From the NCBI GenBank assembly GCA_039908285.1, contig JAMOBE010000065.1, positions 1 through 20,954 on the forward strand: 20,954 bases of DNA. The letters run 5' to 3'. Numbering within the stretch: position 1 is the first letter of the stretch; each line of letters opens with the position of its first letter. A model generated the notes under the pieces. It made no database searches and was not told the origin of the DNA. It saw only the letters and a list, made by a program, of their open reading frames with translations. Shown piece by piece: positions 14,945 through 20,954 of the stretch. The DNA is from JAMOBE01 sp039908285 (lineage in GTDB: Bacteria; Pseudomonadota; Alphaproteobacteria; Rhodospirillales; Rhodospirillaceae). Made by a program: the position numbers and the translations under genes.

Positions 14945-15265
14945 CTATCTGTCGAGCACTTCGCCGGAGCGCTTGGCGACGCGCACCTTGCGGCCATCCT
15001 CGAGAATCCGATACCCGATGCGGGTGGGCTTCTGTTGCGCCGGATCGATGTGGGCGACGTTGGAGACGTGGATGGTCGCCTCCTTCTCGATGATGCCGCC
15101 TTCCTGGGTCTGGCTCTGGCGCTGGTGGCGCTTGACCATGTTGACACCCCGGACGATCACGCGGTTCTCCGCGGGCATGGCGCGGATGACCTCGCCGATC
15201 TTGCCCTTGTCCCTGCCGGTGATCACGACCACCCGGTCGCCCTTTTTGATCTTGAGCTTCGGCAT
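14945..15265 (-). CDS. rplX: 50S ribosomal protein L24
   Basis: L24 starts assembly of the large subunit. The 106-aa product begins with the KOW motif KKGDRVVVITGRDKGKIGEV and continues RVIVRGVNMVKRH. A basic C-terminus (GRKVRVAKRSGEVLDR) closes it. The ATG at 15265 shares one base with the rplN stop (TAATG), so translation of the two is coupled. Confidence 0.97.
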   Translation of the reverse strand: MPKLKIKKGDRVVVITGRDKGKIGEVIRAMPAENRVIVRGVNMVKRHQRQSQTQEGGIIEKEATIHVSNVAHIDPAQQKPTRIGYRILEDGRKVRVAKRSGEVLDR

Positions 15266-15633
15266 TACAGCACCTCGGGCGCGAGCGAAATGATCTTCAT
15301 GAACTTCCGGGCCCGCAGTTCGCGCACCACGGGTCCGAAGATGCGGGTGCCGATCGGCTCGCCCTGCTTGTTGATCAGCACGGCGGCGTTGCGGTCGAAG
15401 CGGATGGCACTGCCGTCGTGACGGCGAATCTCCTTCGACGTCCGCACGATCACCGCACGATGAACATCGCCCTTCTTGACGCGCCCGCGCGGGATGGCCT
15501 CCTTGACCGACACGACGATGACGTCGCCCACGGTCGCGGTGGTCCGCTTCGAGCCGCCCAGCACCTTGATGCACATGACCCGACGGGCGCCCGAGTTGTC
15601 GGCGACGTCGAGGTTGGTCTGCATCTGTATCAT
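15265..15633 (-). CDS. rplN: 50S ribosomal protein L14
   Basis: L14 lies at the subunit interface. The 122-aa length is exactly that of the family. Conserved parts are MIQMQTNLDVADNSGAR at the start, the VKKGDVHRAVIVRTSKE loop and the end FGPVVRELRARKFMKIISLAPEVL. It begins 21 bp after rpsQ ends and overlaps rplX by one base. Confidence 0.98.
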   Translation of the reverse strand: MIQMQTNLDVADNSGARRVMCIKVLGGSKRTTATVGDVIVVSVKEAIPRGRVKKGDVHRAVIVRTSKEIRRHDGSAIRFDRNAAVLINKQGEPIGTRIFGPVVRELRARKFMKIISLAPEVL

Positions 15634-15654
15634 GACAGCGCTCCCCTTTCCGGG

Positions 15655-15894
15655 CTATTCGGCGGTGTCCACCACCACCTCCCAGGACTTACGCCTGGAC
15701 AGGGGGCGACATTCGCGGATCCGGACCACGTCACCGGTCTTGAATTTGTTTGCCTCATCGTGTGCGGCGTATTTCTTCGACCGCTGGATGAACTTCTTGT
15801 ACACCGGGTGCATGACGCGACGTTCGACCTTGACCACGACGGTCTTGTCCATCTTGTCGCTGACGACCACCCCTTGCAGTATCCGCCTCGGCAT
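15655..15894 (-). CDS. rpsQ: 30S ribosomal protein S17
   Basis: S17 is a primary 16S rRNA-binding protein. The 79-aa product begins MPRRILQGVVVSDKMDKTVV and carries HPVYKKFIQRSKKYAAHDE, both diagnostic. The ATG at 15894 is preferred because AGGAG lies 8 nt upstream; a TTG two codons earlier (15900) would leave only 2 nt. It is the third gene of the rplP-rpmC-rpsQ group. Confidence 0.96.
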   Translation of the reverse strand: MPRRILQGVVVSDKMDKTVVVKVERRVMHPVYKKFIQRSKKYAAHDEANKFKTGDVVRIRECRPLSRRKSWEVVVDTAE

Positions 15895-15905
15895 TCCCAA
15901 CGCTC

Positions 15906-16106
15906 CTACGACGCCTTGCGGTTGCCATTGCCCAGGACGGTCTTGATCCGGGCGATTTCCCGCCGTACCTGCCCGACCCGGGCCGTGTTTTCAAGCTGCC
16001 CACTGGCCTTCTGGAAGCGCAGATTAAACTGCTCCTTCTTCAGATCCAGCAGCCGAGCCTTGAGTTCGTCAGCGCTTTTGGTGCGCAACTCCCGTGCGGC
16101 CGACAT
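15906..16106 (-). CDS. rpmC: 50S ribosomal protein L29
   Basis: L29 sits at the tunnel exit and is part of the docking site for trigger factor and SRP. The 66-aa two-helix protein has the ELRTKSADELKARLLDLKKEQFNLRFQKASGQLENTARV pattern in shortened form: long basic helix, then the RFQKASGQL motif, then RREIARIKTVL. It lies 3 bp after the rplP stop. Confidence 0.97.
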   Translation of the reverse strand: MSAARELRTKSADELKARLLDLKKEQFNLRFQKASGQLENTARVGQVRREIARIKTVLGNGNRKAS

Positions 16107-16109
16107 GAC

Positions 16110-16529
16110 TTACGCCTCCCCAGGCAGACGGGCCACGAACTTGGTCTTGATCGGCAGCTTGGCCGCCGCCAGTTCGAAGGCCCGCCGCGCCGTATCCTCG
16201 GGCACGCCATCCACTTCGAAGAGGATGCGGCCCGGCTTGACCCGGCAGCACCAGAACTCGGGCGATCCCTTACCCGAACCCATGCGCACTTCGGCCGGCT
16301 TGGTCGTCACCGGAACGTCCGGGAAGACCCGAATCCAGACCCGGCCCTGACGCTTCATCTGGCGAGTGATGGCGCGGCGTGCAGACTCGATCTGCCGCGC
16401 GGTGACCCGCTCGGGCTCCAGCGCCTTCAGGCCATAGGCGCCGAAGTTGAGCGCGCTACCGCCCTTGGCGTTGCCGTGTATGCGGCCCTTGTGCTGCTTG
16501 CGAAACTTTGTTCGCTTCGGACTAAGCAT
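16110..16529 (-). CDS. rplP: 50S ribosomal protein L16
   Basis: L16 lies close to the A-site and is needed for late large-subunit maturation. The 139-aa product starts MLSPKRTKFRKQHKGR and contains GRVWIRVFPDVPVTTKPAEVR and the MGSGKGSPEFW motif. Two adjacent cysteines follow (EFWCCRVKPG), where I recall small hydrophobic residues in most homologues. It starts 26 bp after the rpsC stop. Confidence 0.97.
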   Translation of the reverse strand: MLSPKRTKFRKQHKGRIHGNAKGGSALNFGAYGLKALEPERVTARQIESARRAITRQMKRQGRVWIRVFPDVPVTTKPAEVRMGSGKGSPEFWCCRVKPGRILFEVDGVPEDTARRAFELAAAKLPIKTKFVARLPGEA

Positions 16530-16555
16530 GGTGGTTGTTCCTCAATCCCGTCCCG

Positions 16556-17239
16556 TCACCGGCCAAGCTGCTGCTGCTGTTCGTTGACCCGCTTGTCCTG
16601 GGCCATCGGATCGTGGGCCAGGATTTCGCCCTTGAACACCCACACCTTGACACCGCAGGTGCCGTAGGTGGTCTTGGCGGTCGCAACCCCATAGTCCACG
16701 TCGGCGCGCAGCGTATGCAACGGCACCCGTCCTTCGCGATACCACTCTACCCGGGCGATTTCGGCACCGCCCAGGCGCCCGCCGCAATTGATGCGGATGC
16801 CCTGGGCCCCGAGCCGCATCGCCGACTGCACCGCCCGCTTCATGGCGCGACGGAAGGCCACCCGGCGCTCCAGCTGGACCGCGATGTTCTCGGCCACCAG
16901 CTGGGCGTCCAGCTCGGGCTTGCGGATCTCGACGATGTTGAGGTGAACGTCGCCACCGGTCATCCGCTGCAACGCCTTGCGCAGCACCTCGATGTCCTGA
17001 CCCTTCTTGCCGATCACCACGCCCGGACGGGCGGTATGGATGGTGATGCGCGCCTTCTTGGCCGGCCGCTCGATGACGATGCGCGACACCCCCGCCTGTG
17101 CCAGCTTCTTCTTCAGGAACTCGCGGATCCGCAGGTCCTTGTGCAACAGTTCGGCATAGCCGCTGTCCGCATACCAGCGGGAATCCCAGGTGCGATTGAT
17201 GCCGAGCCTGAGGCCGACGGGGTTGACTTTCTGACCCAT
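16556..17239 (-). CDS. rpsC: 30S ribosomal protein S3
   Basis: S3 helps form the mRNA entry channel. The 227-aa product starts MGQKVNPVGLRLGINRTWDS. The KH domain has GVVIGKKGQDIEVLRKAL at about residues 67-85, and the C-terminal domain has YGVATAKTTYGTCGVKVWVFKGE. A short Gln-rich tail (NEQQQQLGR) ends it. The ATG overlaps the rplV stop by one base. Confidence 0.98.
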   Translation of the reverse strand: MGQKVNPVGLRLGINRTWDSRWYADSGYAELLHKDLRIREFLKKKLAQAGVSRIVIERPAKKARITIHTARPGVVIGKKGQDIEVLRKALQRMTGGDVHLNIVEIRKPELDAQLVAENIAVQLERRVAFRRAMKRAVQSAMRLGAQGIRINCGGRLGGAEIARVEWYREGRVPLHTLRADVDYGVATAKTTYGTCGVKVWVFKGEILAHDPMAQDKRVNEQQQQLGR

Positions 17240-17619
17240 TACTCCGCCTCCTCGCGCTCGCGCACGATGATCGTCAGGTTGCTGAACACCTTGGCTATGC
17301 GACCGGTGCGTCCCCGCGCCCGTGGCCGCCAGCGCTTCATCACCATGCTCTTGCCGACGTAGGCCTCGGCGACGTACAGCCGGTCCACATCGAGCTGATG
17401 GTTGTTCTCGGCGTTGGCGATGGCCGACTCGAGGATGCGCTTGACCAGCCCGGAGACGCGCCGCGGCGAGAACGTAAGCTGGGCGAGCGCGCTTTCCGCG
17501 TTCATGCCGCGGATCGAGGCCGCGACCAGATTGAGCTTGCGCGGGCTGGTGCGAATGCTCTGGCCGATGGCCAGGGCCTCCGAGTCCGCCAACCGTCGCT
17601 GTGCAGCGTTCTTGCCCAT
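17239..17619 (-). CDS. rplV: 50S ribosomal protein L22
   Basis: L22 lines the exit tunnel, and its loop is a known site of macrolide-resistance changes. The 126-aa product has SIRTSPRKLNLVAASIRG, NAENNHQLDVDRLYVAEAYV, and the loop VMKRWRPRARGRTGRIAK that looks unaltered. The ATG at 17619 is the family start (MGKNAAQRRL); the open frame to 17685 overlaps rpsS. It starts one base after rpsS ends. Confidence 0.97.
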   Translation of the reverse strand: MGKNAAQRRLADSEALAIGQSIRTSPRKLNLVAASIRGMNAESALAQLTFSPRRVSGLVKRILESAIANAENNHQLDVDRLYVAEAYVGKSMVMKRWRPRARGRTGRIAKVFSNLTIIVREREEAE

Positions 17620-17620
17620 G

Positions 17621-17899
17621 TTATTTCCTCTTCGCCTTCTTGTCGGCGGCGTGGCCGTAATAGGTCCGGGTGGGCGAGAATTCACCGAACTTGTGGCCGA
17701 TCATGTTCTCGGTCACCAGCACCGGGATGAACTTCTGGCCGTTGTAGACGCCAAAGGTCAGGCCGACAAACTGCGGCAGGATGGTCGAGCGCCGCGACCA
17801 CGTCTTGATTACCTCGTTGCGTCCCGACGCCCTGGCCTTCTCGGCCTTCTTCAGCATAAAGCCGTCGAGAAACGGTCCCTTCCAAACGGATCGAGCCAC
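17621..17899 (-). CDS. rpsS: 30S ribosomal protein S19
   Basis: S19 works with S13 in the small-subunit head. The 92-aa product begins MARSVWKGPFLDGFMLKKAEK and contains WSRRSTILPQFVGLTFGVYNG and MIGHKFGEFSPTRTYYGHA, all standard. It lies 10 bp after rplB and one base before rplV. Confidence 0.98.
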   Translation of the reverse strand: MARSVWKGPFLDGFMLKKAEKARASGRNEVIKTWSRRSTILPQFVGLTFGVYNGQKFIPVLVTENMIGHKFGEFSPTRTYYGHAADKKAKRK

Positions 17900-17909
17900 G
17901 ACCGTCCTC

Positions 17910-18740
17910 CTACTTGCTCTTGTGGCGGCGGCGCATGATCATGCCGTCCGTCTTCTTGTTGTGCCGGGTGCGTTTGCCCTTGGTGGGAACGCCCCATGGA
18001 GTGACCGGGTGCCGGCCTCCCGACGTGCGACCCTCGCCGCCGCCGTGGGGATGGTCCACCGGGTTCATGGCGACGCCGCGCACCGTCGGGCGCACGCCCA
18101 GCCAGCGCTTGCGGCCGGCCTTGCCCAGCTTGATGTTCTGGTTGTCGGGGTTGGAGACGGCACCGACCGTGCCCATGCACTCGCCCCGCACCACCCGCAG
18201 TTCGCCGGAGCTGAGCCGAAGCTGGGCGTAGCCCGCATCCTTGCCGATCAACTGGGCATAGCACCCCGCCGACCGCGCCAGCTGGCCGCCTTTGCCCGGC
18301 TTCATCTCCACGTTGTGGATGATGGTGCCCACCGGCATGTTGCGCAGGGGCATGGCGTTGCCCGGCTTGATGTCGACGCGATCACCGGACACCACGCTGT
18401 CGCCGACCTTGAGGCGCTGCGGCGCGACGATATAGGCCTGCTCGCCGTCCTCGTACTTGATCAGGGCGATGAACGCCGAGCGGTTGGGATCATACTCCAG
18501 CCGCTCCACCACCGCCGCCATGTCGGCCTTGCGGCGCTTGAAATCGACCAGCCGATAGCGCTGCTTGTGACCGCCGCCCTGGTGACGGCAGGTGACCCGG
18601 CCGAGATTGTTGCGACCGCCGTTCTTCTTCTTGCCCTCGGTCAGCGCCTTGACGGGCTTGCCCTTGTGCAGTTCCGAACGGTCGACGATCACGAGCTGCC
18701 TGAGGCTCGGGGTTGCCGGCTTGAACGTCTTGAGAGCCAT
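17910..18740 (-). CDS. rplB: 50S ribosomal protein L2
   Basis: L2 is one of the most conserved large-subunit proteins and is needed for peptidyl-transferase activity and subunit joining. The 276-aa product starts MALKTFKPATPSLRQLV. The C-terminal part carries VRGVAMNPVDHPHGGGEGR, where His230 matches E. coli His229. It ends with a basic RHNKKTDGMIMRRRHKSK tail. It starts 4 bp after the rplW stop. Confidence 0.98.
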   Translation of the reverse strand: MALKTFKPATPSLRQLVIVDRSELHKGKPVKALTEGKKKNGGRNNLGRVTCRHQGGGHKQRYRLVDFKRRKADMAAVVERLEYDPNRSAFIALIKYEDGEQAYIVAPQRLKVGDSVVSGDRVDIKPGNAMPLRNMPVGTIIHNVEMKPGKGGQLARSAGCYAQLIGKDAGYAQLRLSSGELRVVRGECMGTVGAVSNPDNQNIKLGKAGRKRWLGVRPTVRGVAMNPVDHPHGGGEGRTSGGRHPVTPWGVPTKGKRTRHNKKTDGMIMRRRHKSK

Positions 18741-18744
18741 GGTG

Positions 18745-19059
18745 TCAGCCCCCCGTCGCCATGTCGATGGAATGGCCTTCGGCCAGGGTGACGATCGCCT
18801 TCTTCACGTCACTCTGCCGGCCCGGACGGCCGCGAAACCGCTTGTGCTTGCCCTTGTGGATCAGGGTATTCACCGCCGTCACCTTGACTCCGAAGACGCC
18901 CTCGATGGCCGCCTTGATCTCCGGCTTGCAGGCGTTCTTCGGCACCCGGAAGACGAACTGGTTATGTTCCGAAACCATGGTCGCCTTCTCGGTGACCACC
19001 GGCGAGCGCACGATGTCGTACATGCGCTCCTTGCTGACAGTGACCGCCTTTCTGCTCAT
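18745..19059 (-). CDS. rplW: 50S ribosomal protein L23
   Basis: L23 is the tunnel-exit protein to which trigger factor docks. The 104-aa product has MYDIVRSPVVTEKATMVSE and NQFVFRVPKNACKPEIKAAIE, followed by the Arg/Lys-rich loop KGKHKRFRGRPGRQSDVKKA. Its ATG overlaps the rplD stop by four bases. The N-terminus is about 10 residues longer than many homologues; an internal Met13 (MYDIVRSP) is an alternative start. Confidence 0.96.
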   Translation of the reverse strand: MSRKAVTVSKERMYDIVRSPVVTEKATMVSEHNQFVFRVPKNACKPEIKAAIEGVFGVKVTAVNTLIHKGKHKRFRGRPGRQSDVKKAIVTLAEGHSIDMATGG

Positions 19060-19676
19060 TTCAGGCGCTCCTCAAGGTGCTGCACGGCGTCCCGGGTCAG
19101 AACCAGGGTCTCCCGCCGCAGAATATCGTAGACGTTGGCGCCCTGCTGCGGCAGCACGTCGATGCCGATCAGGTTGCGGGCGGCGCGGCCGAAGTTGACG
19201 TCGATCTCGGCACCGCCGACGATCAGGGCCGACGTCCAGCCGAGGGTGGCGAGGCGTGCCGCCAGGGCCTTGGTCTTCGGGGTGTCGACCACCGCCGCAT
19301 CCAGGACCACCAGCTTGCCGTCGCGGGCCTTGGCCGAAAGGGCACACCGGAGAGCCATCGCCCGCACCTTGCGGTTCAGGTCATGGGCATGGGAGCGCAC
19401 CACCGGCCCGAAGATCACGGCGCCGCCGCGGAACTGCGGCGACCGCAGGGACCCCTGACGGGCGCGACCGCCCCCCTTCTGCTTGAAGGGCTTCTTGGTG
19501 GTACCGCTGATGTCGCTGATGCCCTTGGTCTTGTGGGTCCCGGCCCGCCGCTTGGCGAGCTGATAGTTGACCATGCGGTGCAGGATGTCGACCCGCACCT
19601 CCGCCCCGAACACGGCGTCGGAGAGGTCGAGGGAGGCAACCTTCTGGTTGTCCAGGTTGATGACGTCGACTTGCAT
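19056..19676 (-). CDS. rplD: 50S ribosomal protein L4
   Basis: L4 lines the exit tunnel and, in E. coli, represses the S10 operon. The 206-aa product starts MQVDVINLDNQKVASLDLSD. The long tunnel loop GTTKKPFKQKGGGRARQGS shows the usual residues. It ends VQHLEERLK. The frame extends to 20483 only as the shadow of rplC. It follows rplC after 5 bp. Confidence 0.97.
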   Translation of the reverse strand: MQVDVINLDNQKVASLDLSDAVFGAEVRVDILHRMVNYQLAKRRAGTHKTKGISDISGTTKKPFKQKGGGRARQGSLRSPQFRGGAVIFGPVVRSHAHDLNRKVRAMALRCALSAKARDGKLVVLDAAVVDTPKTKALAARLATLGWTSALIVGGAEIDVNFGRAARNLIGIDVLPQQGANVYDILRRETLVLTRDAVQHLEERLK

Positions 19677-19681
19677 CGCCC

Positions 19682-20446
19682 CTATTCCTTCTGCTCGCCG
19701 CCGTCGCCGGCCGCCGGAGCGGCCCCGTCGGAGTGGGTCGGCGCGGACTCTGGCGCCGGTGCCGGTGCCGCCGCCGCCTTGATGCCGGCCGGCATGGGCA
19801 GGCCCTCGGGCGCCTTGCGCTTGACCGCATCGCTGACCAGCACCCAGCCGCCATCCGCCCCCGGAACCGAGCCGCGGATCAGGATCAGGCCACGGGCATC
19901 GTCGGTGCTCACCACCTCGAGATTCTGCGCCGTGACCCGGCGGGCGCCCATGTGTCCGGCCATCTTCTTGCCGGGGAAGGTACGCCCTGGATCCTGGCGG
20001 TTGCCGGTAGACCCGTGCGACCGGTGGGAGACCGACACGCCGTGCGAGGCCTCGAGGCCGCGGAAGTTGTAGCGCTTCATCACCCCGGCGAAGCCCTTGC
20101 CGATGGAGGTGCCGACCACGTCCACGTATTGCCCGGCGATGAAGTGGGACGCCGCCAGCTCGGTGCCCGGCTCGAGAAGACAGTCCGGGCTGACGCGGAA
20201 TTCCACCACCTTCTTCCTGGGCTCCACCTTGGCCTTGGCGAAGTGCCCGCGCTCGGCCTTGGTGGTGTTCTTGACCTTGGCCCGGCCAGCACCAAGCTGG
20301 ACCGCGGTATACCCGTCGGTCGCCTCGGTACGGGCGGCCACGACCTGGCACTCGTCCACCTTGAGGACGGTGACCGGCACATGCCCTCCGTCCTCTTTGA
20401 ACAGGCGGGTCATGCCGACTTTCTTGGCGATCAGTCCGGAACGCAT
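19682..20446 (-). CDS. rplC: 50S ribosomal protein L3 with Ala/Pro-rich C-terminal tail
   Basis: L3 is an early assembly protein that reaches the peptidyl-transferase centre. The 254-aa product begins MRSGLIAKKVGMTRLFKEDG and contains SHRSHGSTGNRQDPGRTFPG and KKMAGHMGARRVTAQNL, which hold the residues around the methylated glutamine known in E. coli. The last ~40 residues are low complexity (AAAAPAPAPESAPTH and onward to GGEQKE) and go beyond the ~210-aa norm. Such tails are common in alphaproteobacterial L3. It follows rpsJ after 11 bp. Confidence 0.97.
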   Translation of the reverse strand: MRSGLIAKKVGMTRLFKEDGGHVPVTVLKVDECQVVAARTEATDGYTAVQLGAGRAKVKNTTKAERGHFAKAKVEPRKKVVEFRVSPDCLLEPGTELAASHFIAGQYVDVVGTSIGKGFAGVMKRYNFRGLEASHGVSVSHRSHGSTGNRQDPGRTFPGKKMAGHMGARRVTAQNLEVVSTDDARGLILIRGSVPGADGGWVLVSDAVKRKAPEGLPMPAGIKAAAAPAPAPESAPTHSDGAAPAAGDGGEQKE

Positions 20447-20457
20447 CGTTCAGTTCC

Positions 20458-20766
20458 TCAAAGCTTGATCTCGACGTCCACACCGGCTGCCAGGTCGAGC
20501 TTCATCAGCGCGTCCACCGTCTGCGGAGTCGGATCGACGATGTCGAGGAGCCGCTTGTGCGTCCGGATTTCGAACTGCTCACGCGACTTCTTGTCGATGT
20601 GCGGTGACCGGTTCACCGTGAACTTCTCGATCCGCGTCGGCAGCGGGATCGGCCCGCGAACCTGGGCGCCGGTCCGCTTCGCGGTGCTGACGATCTCGCG
20701 CGTGGACTGATCCAGCACGCGATGATCGAAGGCCTTGAGGCGGATACGTATGTTCTGGCTGTCCAT
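20458..20766 (-). CDS. rpsJ: 30S ribosomal protein S10
   Basis: S10 is a head protein of the small subunit and, with NusB, part of transcription antitermination. The 102-aa product begins MDSQNIRIRLKAFDHRVLDQ and contains GPIPLPTRIEKFTVNRSPH. Two ATG codons stand side by side at 20769 and 20766. The second is chosen since it gives the usual length; the ACGGGA ahead is a weak ribosome binding site. The 71-bp gap to tuf shows a short GC palindrome near 20794-20803 but no promoter I can recognise. Confidence 0.97.
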   Translation of the reverse strand: MDSQNIRIRLKAFDHRVLDQSTREIVSTAKRTGAQVRGPIPLPTRIEKFTVNRSPHIDKKSREQFEIRTHKRLLDIVDPTPQTVDALMKLDLAAGVDVEIKL

Positions 20767-20837
20767 CATTCCCGTCCGTGTTGCACCGGCCACCGCCGGC
20801 GGTCATCCTCGCCCGACTCTACAGAACTTCCGCCCGC

Positions 20838-20954
20838 TTACTGGACGATCTTGGCGACGACGCCGGCCCCGACCGTGCGGCCACCCTCGCGGATGGCGAA
20901 GCGCAGGCCCTCGTCCATGGCGATCGGCGCGATCAGCTCGACCTCCATGCTGAT
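20838..20954 (-). CDS. tuf: Elongation factor Tu (C-terminal fragment, cut by window edge)
   Basis: Only the last 38 codons are present; the rest lies beyond the right edge. The peptide contains MEVELIAPIAMDEGLRFA and then IREGGRTVGAGVVAKIVQ, the nearly universal EF-Tu C-terminus (domain 3). EF-Tu carries aminoacyl-tRNA to the ribosome using GTP. Its place directly upstream of rpsJ on the same strand is the usual str-to-S10 junction. Confidence 0.97.
   Translation of the reverse strand: MSMEVELIAPIAMDEGLRFAIREGGRTVGAGVVAKIVQ

Overview
The window looks like a chromosomal segment from a high-GC alphaproteobacterium, most likely a member of the Rhodospirillales (Magnetospirillum-like). The evidence is the ribosomal gene order (secY-adk-rpsM with no infA or rpmJ between them), the zinc-free long form of S14, and the style of the S5 and L3 extensions. 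The lineage is inferred from memory of these families; no search was run. It has two halves that face each other. Left half (1-6772), mostly + strand: an ExoD-family membrane protein that may begin beyond the left edge; a long hairpin; a small two-CBS-domain protein; a GTP-type PEP carboxykinase with a clear terminator; a lone MntA-type nucleotidyltransferase on the - strand; a membrane histidine kinase (4-helix sensor, PAS, HisKA, HATPase); and a single-domain Rcp1-like response regulator. The two gene-free stretches over 300 bp (3325-3691 and 6012-6340) each hold one copy of the same ~230-bp palindromic repeat. It has arms of four 10-nt units (consensus AACACGGATG) around an AT-rich core. 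One copy abuts the nucleotidyltransferase gene and the other separates the kinase from its probable partner regulator. Right half (6788-20954), all - strand: the end of the str operon (tuf, C-terminal part only) followed by the fused S10, spc and alpha operons. In transcription order these are rpsJ, rplC, rplD, rplW, rplB, rpsS, rplV, rpsC, rplP, rpmC, rpsQ, rplN, rplX, rplE, rpsN, rpsH, rplF, rplR, rpsE, rpmD, rplO, secY, adk, rpsM, rpsK, rpoA and rplQ. Genes are packed with short gaps or 1-4 base overlaps up to adk. After that come three wider spacers (about 116, 108 and 122 bp). The first carries a near-consensus sigma-70 promoter and a leader hairpin ahead of rpsM; the other two carry hairpins. 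So the alpha operon (rpsM-rpsK-rpoA-rplQ) probably has its own promoter. The right half is ordinary housekeeping sequence: ribosome assembly, the Sec translocon, adenylate kinase and the RNA polymerase alpha subunit. I did not find a new multi-gene system. The best leads are the paired palindromic repeats, the 25-bp hairpin at 780-836, and the internal alpha-operon promoter with its leader structure.
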